Below are positions 38,461-47,113 of a stretch of DNA of 64,000 bases, one piece after another. Source of the DNA: Methanofollis ethanolicus (GTDB lineage Archaea; Halobacteriota; Methanomicrobia; Methanomicrobiales; Methanofollaceae); assembly GCF_001571385.1 (NCBI RefSeq), contig NZ_BCNW01000001.1, forward strand, positions 248,001 through 312,000, in the 5' to 3' direction. How positions within the stretch are numbered: the stretch's first letter is position 1; each line of letters starts with the position of its first letter. Under the pieces are notes generated by a model, which made no database searches, was not told where the DNA came from, and saw nothing but the letters and a program-made list of their open reading frames with translations. A program made the translations under genes and the position numbers.

Positions 38461-38539
38461 AAGAGATCAGTATATACTGGTGCACGCTAGGGGGAAATGT
38501 AGGTTACCCCCGCGGCCGTGCAGGACAAAGGATAACCAC

Positions 38540-38579
38540 CTTTCAGGCTATACTATTCTGAGAAGAATAGAGAGATATC
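38540..38579 (+). promoter_or_regulatory. purE promoter
   Basis: CTATACTATT at about 38549-38558 is a TATA-like box 22-30 bases before the purE ATG. This implies a very short or absent 5' leader, common in archaea. An inverted repeat, TATTCT-GAG-AGAATA, overlaps the likely start site (about 38554-38569) and may be an operator. Confidence 0.4.
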
Positions 38580-38969
38580 ATGCCTGATGTTGCCGTAATT
38601 ACAGGGTCGGCCTCGGACAGCGCCATCGCCGAGAAGGCCGCAAAAGTGCTCGACGAGTACGGGATCACGTACGACCTCCAGGTGATCTCGGCCCACCGCG
38701 ACCCGGAGCGCCTGGACGGATACGTGCAGGCGTCGGACGCGAAGGTCTTCATCTGCATCGCCGGGATGTCGGCGGCCCTGCCCGGTGTCGTCGCCTCGAA
38801 GACGAAGAAACCGGTGATCGGTGTCCCGGTCTCAGGAATACTCCTCGGCGGCCTCGATGCGCTCCTCTCGGTCGTGCAGATGCCGAAGGGCGTGCCTGTC
38901 GCATGCGTTGCGGTCGACGGCGGGGAAAATGCCGCACACCTGGCGGCGCGGATCCTCGGGGTGGCCTGA
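38580..38969 (+). CDS. purE: Phosphoribosylaminoimidazole carboxylase catalytic subunit PurE
   Basis: A 129-residue purine-pathway enzyme. Motifs: [33 protein letters not shown] with the active-site histidine, and [24 protein letters not shown]. It makes carboxy-AIR; whether it is the N5-CAIR mutase class or the direct carboxylase class cannot be told without PurK, which is not in the window. It is slightly short because the C-terminal helix ends early. It is followed by an acetyltransferase gene eight bases later. Confidence 0.94.
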   Translation: MPDVAVITGSASDSAIAEKAAKVLDEYGITYDLQVISAHRDPERLDGYVQASDAKVFICIAGMSAALPGVVASKTKKPVIGVPVSGILLGGLDALLSVVQMPKGVPVACVAVDGGENAAHLAARILGVA

Positions 38970-38977
38970 TCCGGACG

Positions 38978-39601
38978 ATGCCTGTCCAGCCGACCCTCAG
39001 GACCGCGCATCTCCTTCTTGCGCCGTTCCGATTCTCAGACGCTCCGGAGATCGCACACCTTGCCGACGACCCCGCGATCGCAGATACGGCGGTGCGGATG
39101 CCCTACCCGTACCCGCAGGGAATGGCCACGGCCTGGATCGCGGCAAGCATCGCGGGGTGGGCGAACGGCCGGTGCGCTGTCTGGAAGGTGGTGCGGGCAG
39201 GCGACGGCGTCCTCATCGGGTCGGTCGCCCTGACCATCGACCCCGCGAACAGGAACGCCGAACTTGGGTACTGGATCAGGACCGACGCGTGGGGGCGGGG
39301 CTATGCGACCGAGGTGGCGGTGGCGGCCGTCGCCTTTGCCTTCGGGACACTTCGCCTCCACCGGGTCCATGCCTCATGCCTGCGGCGGAACCCGGCCTCC
39401 GCGCGGGTGCTCGAAAAGGCCGGGCTGCGTCTTGAGGGATGCCGGCGGGGGCACCTCTTTCACAGAGGACGCTTCGAGGACGTGCTCAAGTACGGGATGG
39501 TGGAGGAGGATCTTCGCCCCTCCCGGGATGAAGAGGGAAAAGAGCCGCGGGTGCCCGGGAACACCGGGCCCCGGAGATATCTGGAGACGGCGGACCTCTG
39601 A
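38978..39601 (+). CDS. GNAT-family N-acetyltransferase (RimJ-like)
   Basis: A 207-residue acetyltransferase of the RimJ/RimL-like GNAT type: the LRTAHLLLAPFRFSDAPEIAHLADDPAI start, the NRNAELGYWIRTDAWGRGYATEVAVAAV acetyl-CoA loop (key residues Gly-Arg-Gly-Tyr) and NPASARVLEKAGLRLEGCRRGH are plain. The ATG at 38978 was chosen since a longer frame overlaps purE. It may acetylate a protein N-terminus or small amine. It is probably co-transcribed with purE. The C-terminal tail (about 25 residues) is not part of the fold. Confidence 0.88.
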   Translation: MPVQPTLRTAHLLLAPFRFSDAPEIAHLADDPAIADTAVRMPYPYPQGMATAWIAASIAGWANGRCAVWKVVRAGDGVLIGSVALTIDPANRNAELGYWIRTDAWGRGYATEVAVAAVAFAFGTLRLHRVHASCLRRNPASARVLEKAGLRLEGCRRGHLFHRGRFEDVLKYGMVEEDLRPSRDEEGKEPRVPGNTGPRRYLETADL

Positions 39602-39638
39602 TCCGTCATGCAGAAAAAATAGGCTCTGGAGAATCGCT

Positions 39639-39930
39639 CATGAAACGGCTCTGTAGAAATCCTATTCTGGGGTGTCTCGTCCGGGGGGCTGCCACCCCCC
39701 GATCCCCCCGCCATGAGGATAGGGGGGTGGAGGGCAGTCCCCTCTTCAAGATGCACGTTTGCCCTTTTGAGGTCCAATCCTCGCGCGGGGAACGAGCTTC
39801 AGCGAGTTCGAGAAGAACGTTAGGTCTTCGCTGTCCGGGGGCAAAAGTCCCCCGGTGCGAAGATGGAGGAAGGCGGTTGGGTCACGTTCATACACGGAAA
39901 AGGTGGGGGTTTCTACAGAGCCCATGAAAC
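39639..39930. mobile_element. MITE-like element with perfect terminal repeats and 8-bp target duplication
   Basis: The perfect 13-bp inverted repeat GGCTCTGTAGAAA (39647-39659) / TTTCTACAGAGCC (39910-39922) bounds 276 bases. Immediately outside, CATGAAAC is present on both sides (39639-39646 and 39923-39930), as an 8-bp target-site duplication. No transposase is encoded. The inside contains stable hairpins (CCGGGGG-N7-CCCCCGG, 39835-39855, and GGGGGG-CTGCCA-CCCCCC near 39683). A non-autonomous element moved by an IS elsewhere in the genome is the best reading. Confidence 0.8.
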
Positions 39931-40039
39931 AGAGTTTCAGGCGGTTCTTTGAAAACCGCGTCTGATAGTTTTCATGGATGTCATCCCCAAACAGATCAGA
40001 ACTCTCGGTCACGTTAATGACATGACTCCTCAAACTCCC

Positions 40040-40230
40040 TTCGGTCGTTTCCCCACCATTATGATAGGGAGGGGGTGGCAGCCCCCTTCAGAGTGCAAGG
40101 TCTATCCTTCCCCGGCCCTCTCCTGGATCGGGGGTCGGAGGAACGACCGGAGGGAGTCGAGAAGACCGTTAGGTCTTCGAGGTCGTCACCCGGTGGAGAG
40201 CGTGGGGAAGGCGAGGAGTTCGCACCGCTC
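40040..40230 (+). repeat. Diverged relative of the MITE interior
   Basis: It shares several blocks with the element at 39647 in the same order: GATAGGG-GGGGTGG, TCGAGAAGA-CGTTAGGTCTTCG and GGGGAAGGC. The core is a perfect stem, GAAGACC-GTTA-GGTCTTC (40161-40178); the matching site in the first copy is 39812-39829 with one side altered. Ends are not clear, so this is probably an older, eroded copy. Confidence 0.5.
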
Positions 40231-40419
40231 GTCATGGAATTCAGGGGAGACATCGACCCCAGCAGGAGATATTCTTCAGAACCCCGCATGCAGTGATAGG
40301 AGGAATGAACGAGAGTTTTGGGATGACTTCATGGTAAATCTTCCATCTGTTCTCTGCGAAATATGAAGTCCTCCTCTCCCTTCTATAGAACAGGATTTTC
40401 CCGGAGCCGAAAAAAGGTT

Positions 40420-40971
40420 TCAGTCTTTCGGCTGGAGGAGGTTGACGATCTTTTTTGCGACCTCGTCGGCCTTCTTCACCGCCCGGGCGTCTGTCATGAT
40501 CTCGCCCGGGAGGTAGGCCTTCCCGCAGACATGGCCGAGGTACGAGAACTGGTGGGTGTTCAGGAAGCCCTCGATCGTCTCCAGGGAGCGCTCGCAGCCG
40601 CGGTCGGCGCAGACGGTCACCGCCACGGCGCTCCTGCCCGCGAGTTTCCGGTCGTGGTACAGGGAGTAGGTTCTGTCGATGAGGTTCTTCATCTGCCCGT
40701 TGACGTCATAGTAATAGGTCGGCGACCCGATGACGACCACCTCGGCCTCGAGCATCCGCTGGGCGATGTCGCTCCAACCGTCCCCCTCGATGACGCACCA
40801 CTTCGTCTCCTTGCACCGCTCGCACCCGGTGCAGGGGTGGACGATCCGGCCGGCAAGGGAGACGAACTCGGTCTCTATCCCTGACGTCTGCACCTTCGCA
40901 AGGATGTACCTGACCATCTGAGCGGTGTTGCCATCCTTTCTCATGCTCCCTGATATGCCGAGGACCTTCAT
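40420..40971 (-). CDS. Iron-sulfur flavoprotein / NADPH-dependent FMN reductase family
   Basis: A 183-residue flavodoxin-fold protein. The FMN-binding start is VLGISGSMRKDGNTAQMVRYIL. A compact cysteine motif follows, CTGCERCKETKWC (residues about 47-59), which fits the Isf family where it binds a [4Fe-4S] cluster. GSPTYYYDVNGQMKNLIDRT is the second flavin loop. Isf proteins of methanogens transfer electrons and may reduce O2 or H2O2. The start overlaps the DUF123 gene stop by four bases. Confidence 0.88.
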   Translation of the reverse strand: MKVLGISGSMRKDGNTAQMVRYILAKVQTSGIETEFVSLAGRIVHPCTGCERCKETKWCVIEGDGWSDIAQRMLEAEVVVIGSPTYYYDVNGQMKNLIDRTYSLYHDRKLAGRSAVAVTVCADRGCERSLETIEGFLNTHQFSYLGHVCGKAYLPGEIMTDARAVKKADEVAKKIVNLLQPKD

Positions 40972-41423
40972 ACAGTGAGATGGACTTCACCCATATTGCT
41001 CTTTCTGATCTGCGGGACGAGGCCGACCTTCCTGAACGCCTCTTCGATCTCCGCAAAAGGCTCTTCCGGCCGGAAAAAGAGGTGCGAGGGGCAGGAACAG
41101 TCCGTGCACCCGAAGCCCGGCACCGCCTCACCGCCGATCGCAGCGGCGATCCGGCACTCGAAGTCTTCCTCCGTCGTCCCGAGAACCGCACCCACGAGAG
41201 TGATGCCGGGGGCGAGGAGGAGGCGGTCGATGTGCCAGTGCGGCCGCCCCTCCCGCGTCGCCGCGAGTCTGACATGCCGGCCGACCCGCGCCTCGAGTCC
41301 GCCGGACCCGCGTGCCGAACCGACATAGATGTGATACCCGGTCCTGAAGTGGATCGTTCCGAGACGGCCGACCTCGACCTCGCAGGCCGGTGTCTGGAGG
41401 ACGAGGCAGTAGACGCCCTTCAT
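40968..41423 (-). CDS. DUF123 (GIY-YIG-like) domain protein
   Basis: A 151-residue protein of the archaeal DUF123 family. Characteristic blocks: GVYCLVLQTP, GTIHFRTGYHIYVGSARGSGGLEARVGRH, HWHIDRLL and a C-terminal CTDCSCPSHLF cysteine cluster. The family is related to GIY-YIG nucleases and is sometimes fused to endonuclease III, so a DNA-repair role is likely but not proven. ATG at 41423 or the preceding GTG may serve as start. It is tightly linked to the flavoprotein and the MBL-fold gene on either side. Confidence 0.85.
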   Translation of the reverse strand: MKGVYCLVLQTPACEVEVGRLGTIHFRTGYHIYVGSARGSGGLEARVGRHVRLAATREGRPHWHIDRLLLAPGITLVGAVLGTTEEDFECRIAAAIGGEAVPGFGCTDCSCPSHLFFRPEEPFAEIEEAFRKVGLVPQIRKSNMGEVHLTV

Positions 41424-41430
41424 CACCGCA

Positions 41431-42030
41431 TCACCGCGTGCCCTTCAGGGCGAGGGACGCCGCCCTGACATGCCTGCTGCCCCCGCTCTTCACCGGTTCG
41501 CCGTGGCCGGGGTACAGCCCCTCGACGTCGAGGGCACAGAGGCGTTCTATTGAGGCAGCAAGGGCGCGGCCGTCCCCGCCGGGAAAGTCGTACCGCCCGA
41601 AGGACCCGCCCGTAAAGACGGTGTCGCCGCAGAAGAGGGCACGCTCCTCCTCGCTGTACAGCGAGATGCCGCCGGGCGTGTGGCCCGGCGTGTGGATGAC
41701 GAGAAGGCCGCCGACCCTCTCTCCGTCCGCAAGGACGCGGTCGGGGATGACCATCGGGGGGTGCTCGCAGAACATCGGTGCAAGACTCGGCGTATCATTG
41801 GTGAGGCCGGGGACGTCGAGGGCATGGACGCAGACCTCGGCCCCGGTCATCGCCGTGATCTCTTTCAGGTGGGCGATATGGTCGTAGTGCGTATGGGTGA
41901 TGACGATCGTCCTGATCCTGTCCGTATGCGGGGCGACGGCCATCGGGTAGACCCCGGCGTCGATGAGGATATCGCCGAAGAGATAGCTGTTCGCGAAGAA
42001 CCCCTCTCCGGGCAACCATGTGACTGGCAT
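41431..42030 (-). CDS. MBL-fold metallo-hydrolase (glyoxalase II-like)
   Basis: A 199-residue metallo-beta-lactamase-fold enzyme. The metal motif THTHYDHIAHL (HxHxDH), HTPGHTPGGISLY (third His), CGDTVFTGGSFGRYDFPGGD (bridging Asp) and YPGHGEP (last His) are all intact, so a dinuclear site is expected. It resembles hydroxyacylglutathione hydrolase-like proteins of anaerobes, but the substrate is unknown. ATG at 42030 gives the usual family start; the long frame above it runs into thiC. It is divergent from thiC with 34 bases between. Confidence 0.88.
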   Translation of the reverse strand: MPVTWLPGEGFFANSYLFGDILIDAGVYPMAVAPHTDRIRTIVITHTHYDHIAHLKEITAMTGAEVCVHALDVPGLTNDTPSLAPMFCEHPPMVIPDRVLADGERVGGLLVIHTPGHTPGGISLYSEEERALFCGDTVFTGGSFGRYDFPGGDGRALAASIERLCALDVEGLYPGHGEPVKSGGSRHVRAASLALKGTR

Positions 42031-42064
42031 GCAGAATAATAAGGATCGGTGACAGATGTGTGTT

Positions 42065-43339
42065 ATGCAAACCCTGATCAAGGAGTCCCTCAAAGGCGTT
42101 CCGCCCGAAATCGAGGCGATCGCGAGGGACGAGGGGCTTTCACCACGGCAGGCCGCCCGTGCGGTGACGAGGGGACGGATCACCGTCGCCGCCAACCCCC
42201 GCCGCCCGCACCGCCTCGTCGCCATCGGGGAAGGGTGCCGGATCAAGGTGAATGTCAACGTGGGTACCTCGGTGCAGAGGTGCGACCCTGACCTTGAGAT
42301 CAGGAAGGCCGAGGCGGCCCTCGCAAACGGTGCCGACGCCCTGATGGACCTCTCGACCGGCGGCGACCTTCCGGCAATGAGAAAACGGATCCTCGCCCTC
42401 GACGCTCCTGTCGGTACGGTCCCGATCTACGAGGCGGTCAGGCGTGCCGGATCGGCCGCGGACGTCACCTCGGACATCCTCTTCAATGTCATCAGGGACC
42501 ACTGCAAGCAGGGCGTGGACTTCCTCACCCTCCACTGCGGGGTGAATCAGGACGCCCTTGCCGCCCTGAAGGCCGACCCCAGGATCATGGGGGTGGTCTC
42601 GCGGGGCGGTGCCTTCCATGTGGCGATGATGGCGGCCACCGGCGAGGAAAACCCGCTCTATAAGGAATACGGCTATCTCCTTGAGATCCTGGAGGAGAAC
42701 GACGTCGTCATCTCTCTGGGCGACGGCATGCGGCCGGGCTGCCTGTACGATGCGGAAAGACTTGCGAAGGCGACGGAGTACGTCACCCTGGCCCGCCTCG
42801 CAAAGCAGGCCCTCTCCCGCGGCGTCCAGCGCTTTATCGAGGGGCCCGGCCACATGCCCATCGACCAGATCGGCTACAACGTGCAGATGATGAAGGAACT
42901 CACCGACGGGGCGCCGCTGTACCTCCTCGGCCCCCTGGTGACCGACATCGGCACAGGCTACGACCACGTGGTCGGGGCGATCGGCGGGGCGGTGGCGGCA
43001 ATGTACGGCCTCGACTTCCTCTGCATGGTCTCGCCCGCGGAGCACCTCGCCCTCCCTGACCTCGACGACATCGTCGAGGGGACGCGGGTCGCGAAGATCG
43101 CCGCGCATGTCGGCGACGTCGTGCGCCTCGGCGAGGGTGCCCATGCCAAGGCCGACCTGAAGATGGCCCAGGCCCGCAGGCGCCTCAACTGGGACGATCA
43201 GTTCAAGGCGGCGATGTACGGCGACCACGCCCGGAAGATGCACGAGAGGGACGGCGACCTCGACACCTGCTCGATGTGCGGCGACCTCTGCGCGATCAAG
43301 ATGGTGCGAGATCTGCTGGACGAGACCCCGAAGGAGTAG
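42065..43339 (+). CDS. thiC: Phosphomethylpyrimidine synthase ThiC
   Basis: A 424-residue radical-SAM enzyme converting AIR to hydroxymethylpyrimidine phosphate for thiamine. Anchors: KVNVNVGTS, ADALMDLSTGGDL, YEAVRRAG, LTLHCGVNQDAL, SRGGAFHVAMM, EGPGHMPIDQI and the C-terminal cluster motif CSMCGDLC (CxxCxxxxC). ATG at 42065 gives the usual MQTLI start; an ATG at 42056 is possible, and GGTGA at 42048-42052 fits either imperfectly. I see no thiamine riboswitch in the short upstream gap. AIR links it to the purine pathway. Confidence 0.96.
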   Translation: MQTLIKESLKGVPPEIEAIARDEGLSPRQAARAVTRGRITVAANPRRPHRLVAIGEGCRIKVNVNVGTSVQRCDPDLEIRKAEAALANGADALMDLSTGGDLPAMRKRILALDAPVGTVPIYEAVRRAGSAADVTSDILFNVIRDHCKQGVDFLTLHCGVNQDALAALKADPRIMGVVSRGGAFHVAMMAATGEENPLYKEYGYLLEILEENDVVISLGDGMRPGCLYDAERLAKATEYVTLARLAKQALSRGVQRFIEGPGHMPIDQIGYNVQMMKELTDGAPLYLLGPLVTDIGTGYDHVVGAIGGAVAAMYGLDFLCMVSPAEHLALPDLDDIVEGTRVAKIAAHVGDVVRLGEGAHAKADLKMAQARRRLNWDDQFKAAMYGDHARKMHERDGDLDTCSMCGDLCAIKMVRDLLDETPKE

Positions 43340-43365
43340 GCTTTTTCGAGATCATATCTCTTTTT
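43340..43365 (+). terminator. T-rich terminator after thiC
   Basis: The T-runs CTTTTTCG and CTCTTTTTTTGCGG directly follow thiC, between it and the next gene. This is a typical archaeal poly-U termination signal. Confidence 0.5.
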
Positions 43366-43472
43366 TTGCGGTTCGCCCTCTCTCTTCCGGTCTCTCTGTT
43401 TTTCCGTGGTTGATCCTGTGAAGGGAAACATTATCCCACGCGGTTCATATCCTCGAAGGTGCCATCGGATGT

Positions 43473-43772
43473 ATGGACAGCATACCTCTCACCATCGGTG
43501 GGAAAAAGGCCGAGGGCTTTGTGATCCCCCTTGGCCCGGCAAACCTTGTCTTCGTGAAGACGGAGAAGGGCCTCGTGGGTTGTGGAGCCGTCGACGTGCA
43601 GGCCCTGGAGACGTTCGGCTATCCGGCGGCGAAGGTGCGGCCGGCATCGGGGCCGTCGATCAGGACTGTCGACGACATCCTTGCCGGGACAATCGCTGCG
43701 GCGAACGGTCCGGCCCGGGCCCTCGGGATCGCGGAGGGCATGAGCGGGCGGGAGGCGCTGAAGCGTCTCTGA
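43473..43772 (+). CDS. DUF1805 family protein
   Basis: A 99-residue protein matching the DUF1805/YunC-like family: IGGKKAEGFVIPLGPANLVFVKTEKGLVGCGAVDVQALETFGYPAAKV is nearly the whole conserved core. The cysteine in LVGCGAVD is family-conserved. The biochemical role is unknown. It is a stand-alone gene between thiC and the hybrid kinase and is complete for the family. Confidence 0.85.
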   Translation: MDSIPLTIGGKKAEGFVIPLGPANLVFVKTEKGLVGCGAVDVQALETFGYPAAKVRPASGPSIRTVDDILAGTIAAANGPARALGIAEGMSGREALKRL

Positions 43773-43913
43773 GGGATCTCCAGACCTGCCAGTTCGAAAT
43801 ATGTATTTAAACCCAGAAATTATCTCGTTTTTTCCGGGAAAACGGGCTTTATCCACGGTTATTTTAAAATAAAATGATGCAAAGGATGAAAACCCAGGAC
43901 TGCATGAAACGCA

Positions 43914-46900
43914 ATGTTTATTTCATGGTTCCTCGATGTATCTCCGGTGACCGGCACGGAGAGACCCTCCCCTACGCTGCCGCGGGTGCTGATCTGCACC
44001 CTCCTGATATTTCTTGTCCTGATCACGCCGGGCGCCGGTGGGGATGCCGGCGAGACACGGACTGTGATGCTCCTCCTCTCCTACAACCAGGGTTTTACCT
44101 GGACCGACGACGTCGTCGCCGGTGTCGTCTCTGTCCTCCCGCCCGATGCCCGGACAGATCTGCGTATCGAGTACATGGACACGAAGCACGCTGCCGGCGA
44201 GGCATATTATGACGACCTTGCGGCCATCTACCGGGAAAAATATCGGGACAGCCCTCCTGACGTCATCATCGCCTCTGAGGAGGACGCCTACCAGTTCCTC
44301 AGGGAGTACAAAGATGGCCTCTTCCCCGGGACGCCTGTTGTCGTTACCGGCCTGAACTGGCGACCCGACCGTCCCGCACCCGAGCGCCCTGACGTCACCG
44401 GCGTGATGGAGGACTACGAGATCTCGCGCACGATCGACCTCGCCCTCTCTCTCCACCCGAAGACGGAGACCCTCGTCATCGTCAACGATAACATCTCGAC
44501 CGCAGGGAAGGAGAACGCACTTCTTCTCCGGGAGATCACCCCTGCCTATGAGGACCGGGTGAACGTGACCGTCCTCGAAGGCCTCCCCTTCACCGACGTC
44601 GAGGCGGCCCTGCAGACCCTTCCCCCGGAAAGCGTCGTCCTTCTGCTCACCTACAACACCGACGCCACCGGCCGTGGCTACACCTATGACGAGATCACGG
44701 CGAGGGTGCGGGCGGCGACAGACGTCCCAATCTACGGCGTCTGGGACTTCTATCTCGGGAAAGGGATCGTCGGCGGCTACATGACCCGGGGCTTTGTGCA
44801 GGGGGAAACGGCCGCGGAGATGGCGTTGGCTATCCTTGACGGGAAACCCGTCGAAGAGATCCCGCCAGTGGTGGTGCGGCCGGAGTCGGCAATGTTCGAC
44901 TATAATGAACTCCAGAGGTTCGGCATCCCCGACTCGGCCCTGCCGGCAGGGAGCACGGTGATCAACCGCCCGTCCGGCACGGTCGAGGTGGAGACCGGGA
45001 CTCTCTGGACCGCCGCCGTCGCCGGTTTCCTCCTCCTCCTCCTCCTCGTCACTCTCACGGTCACGAACCGCCGGTTGAGGACGACGGAGGAGCGGTTGCG
45101 AAAGAGCGAAGAGCGCCTTTCCACCGCGCTTGAGGCGACAAACGACGGCCTGTGGGACTGGTACATCCCGGAAGGCACCGCCTATTTCAGTCCGGGGTGG
45201 TACCGCATGCTCGGCTATGAACCCGACGAGTTCGTGCCGTCCTTTTCCACATGGGAGGGGCTTATCCATCCTGAAGAACGGGAAATGGCGGTCGCCGCGC
45301 TTCTCGCCGCCAGCCGAGGTGAGAATGAGATCTTCAAGGCCGAGTTCAGGCTGAAGACAAAAGACGGCGGGTGGAAATGGATCCTCGGTCGCGGCCGGGT
45401 CGTCGAGTGGAAGGACGGCATGTCCTTCAGGATGACCGGTCTGAACACTGATGTCACCGCCCGCAGGATGGCCGACGACGAACTCGCCCTCCACAGACGG
45501 CACCTTGCCGACCTGGTGGCGGCGCGGACCGCCGACCTGGACCATGCCGTCGAACAGTTGAAGGCGGAGATCGAGGAACGCAAGACCGTCGAGGCGAACC
45601 TTGCCACCGAGAAGGAACGGCTTGCCGTCACCCTCCGCTCGATCGCCGACGGCGTCATCGCCACCGGCACCGACGGCAGGATCGTCCTGATGAACCGCGC
45701 CGCGGAGGCCCTCACCGGGTGGTCACAGGAAGAGGCCGAAAGGAAGGACCTCGCCGTTGTCCTGCGGGTGATCGATCCAGAGATCAGGCAGGCGATTGCC
45801 GGCCCGGTTCATGGCACCGGGGGCGACGCTGTTCTCCTCAGAAAGGATGGGGAGGAAAGACTCATATCGAGCTCCACCGCCCCGATCCGTGACCCTGAGC
45901 AGCGGGTCACCGGCTCCGTGATCGTCGTCCGCGATGTCACTGCCGAGAGGCGTGCCGAGGAGGAGCTGGTCCGGGCCCAGAAACTCGAGTCCGTCGGTCT
46001 CCTTGCCGGCGGGATCGCCCATGACTTCAACAACTTCCTGATGGCGATCCTGGCGAACATCCAGTTCGCCGGGGACGGCCTCGCCGCGGATGACGAACGG
46101 TGCGCATACCTCAAAGACGCGGAGGCTGCCCTCTTCAGGGCGCGTGACCTGACGGCGCAACTCCTCACCTTCGCCCGCGGCGGTGCGCCGGTGCGGGAGG
46201 CCCGTCACCTCACCGCGATGATCACGGAGACCACGGCCTTCACCCTGCGGGGATCGGCGGTGCGGCCTGTCTTCGAGATAGAAGACGGTCTCTGGCCAGT
46301 GGACGTGGATATCGGGCAGATCTCCCAGGTGATCGGGAACCTCGTCCTGAATGCCACACAGGAGATGCCGGATGGGGGCACGGTTACGATCCGGGCGAAA
46401 AACACGGAGATAACCGACGCCCGCCCCTCTCTCAGGCCCGGCAGGTATGTCAGGATCGAGGTGGCCGACACCGGGGAGGGGATCGACCCTGCACACCTGG
46501 GACAGATCTTCGACCCCTATTTCACGACGAAGGTACACGGTCGGGGCCTCGGCCTCCCGAGTTCTCTCTCTATCGTCCGCAGGCACGAGGGCACCATCGA
46601 CGTCTCCTCGACGCCCGGCGAGGGGGCGACCTTCACGGTCTACCTCCCGGCGAGCGAGAGCGCGCCGCGCGAGGAGAGGAAGGAGGCGTCTCAGGCGCGT
46701 GAAAACGGTGGGCCCCGGAGGAGGGTGCTGATCATGGACGACGAGGAGGGGATCAGGGAGGTGATGGCCCTGATGCTCGCGCGGAAGGGCTTTGTCGTCG
46801 AGACCGCGGCCGACGGCGCCGCGGCGTTCGAGCGCTACGAAGAGGCGCGGACACGGGGGGAACCTTTCGACGCCGTTGTCCTGGACCTGACAGTCCCCGG

Positions 46901-47099
46901 CGGGATGGGGGGGAAGGAGACGGTCGAGCGCCTGCTCGCTATCGATCCCGGTGTGAAGGCGATCGCGTCGAGCGGATACTCGGACGACCCGGTGATGGCG
47001 TCGTACTCAGAATACGGTTTTGCCGCCGCTCTCCCCAAGCCCTTCAGGGTGGACGACCTTGTCGCCGTCCTCGATGAGATCGTCGACACGTGGGAGTGA
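43914..47099 (+). CDS. Hybrid sensor histidine kinase with extracellular ABC-binding-like domain
   Basis: A 1061-residue protein. Order: signal-anchor (about 22-45), ABC-substrate-binding-like domain (50-355; LLLSYNQGFTWTDDVVAGVV), transmembrane helix (362-383), PAS_3-type PAS (400-520), coiled-coil, second PAS (560-690), HisKA with GGIAHDFNNFL (His about 705), HATPase with NLVLNATQEMP, VADTGEGIDP and GRGLGLPSSL (to about 920), then a receiver domain (940-1060; IMDDEEG, VVLDLTVPGG, KPF). The full phosphorelay is present in one chain, with output to an unknown partner. Its sensor half is a paralogue of the ATPase-less protein at 33.5 kb, so both may respond to similar ligands. Confidence 0.92.
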   Translation: MFISWFLDVSPVTGTERPSPTLPRVLICTLLIFLVLITPGAGGDAGETRTVMLLLSYNQGFTWTDDVVAGVVSVLPPDARTDLRIEYMDTKHAAGEAYYDDLAAIYREKYRDSPPDVIIASEEDAYQFLREYKDGLFPGTPVVVTGLNWRPDRPAPERPDVTGVMEDYEISRTIDLALSLHPKTETLVIVNDNISTAGKENALLLREITPAYEDRVNVTVLEGLPFTDVEAALQTLPPESVVLLLTYNTDATGRGYTYDEITARVRAATDVPIYGVWDFYLGKGIVGGYMTRGFVQGETAAEMALAILDGKPVEEIPPVVVRPESAMFDYNELQRFGIPDSALPAGSTVINRPSGTVEVETGTLWTAAVAGFLLLLLLVTLTVTNRRLRTTEERLRKSEERLSTALEATNDGLWDWYIPEGTAYFSPGWYRMLGYEPDEFVPSFSTWEGLIHPEEREMAVAALLAASRGENEIFKAEFRLKTKDGGWKWILGRGRVVEWKDGMSFRMTGLNTDVTARRMADDELALHRRHLADLVAARTADLDHAVEQLKAEIEERKTVEANLATEKERLAVTLRSIADGVIATGTDGRIVLMNRAAEALTGWSQEEAERKDLAVVLRVIDPEIRQAIAGPVHGTGGDAVLLRKDGEERLISSSTAPIRDPEQRVTGSVIVVRDVTAERRAEEELVRAQKLESVGLLAGGIAHDFNNFLMAILANIQFAGDGLAADDERCAYLKDAEAALFRARDLTAQLLTFARGGAPVREARHLTAMITETTAFTLRGSAVRPVFEIEDGLWPVDVDIGQISQVIGNLVLNATQEMPDGGTVTIRAKNTEITDARPSLRPGRYVRIEVADTGEGIDPAHLGQIFDPYFTTKVHGRGLGLPSSLSIVRRHEGTIDVSSTPGEGATFTVYLPASESAPREERKEASQARENGGPRRRVLIMDDEEGIREVMALMLARKGFVVETAADGAAAFERYEEARTRGEPFDAVVLDLTVPGGMGGKETVERLLAIDPGVKAIASSGYSDDPVMASYSEYGFAAALPKPFRVDDLVAVLDEIVDTWE

Positions 47100-47113
47100 G
47101 AGGGCCGGCATGC

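Larger units (their letters stand above)
39602..40419. other. 818-bp region of mobile-element remnants
   Basis: No credible gene. It holds a complete MITE-like element (39647-39922), a diverged relative without clear ends (about 40040-40230) and unassigned sequence. GGCTCTGGAGAA at 39622-39633, a near copy of the element's terminal repeat, may be the remnant end of another insertion. Small frames here result from the repeats. Confidence 0.65.

Noticed and set aside
38461-38579. A tRNA-like fold in the gap before purE
   Set aside because: No T-loop or anticodon arm could be matched; promoter elements explain the segment.
39640-40366. Frames across the MITE and its relative
   Set aside because: They start within terminal repeats or hairpins and have no protein character.
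42031-42064. Thiamine riboswitch before thiC
   Set aside because: The gap between the divergent genes is too short and no TPP-box motif is visible.
42056-42064. ThiC start at 42056 as the main call
   Set aside because: It is possible, but it leaves only three bases after GGTGA and adds MCV, unlike the usual MQTLI start; kept as an alternative.
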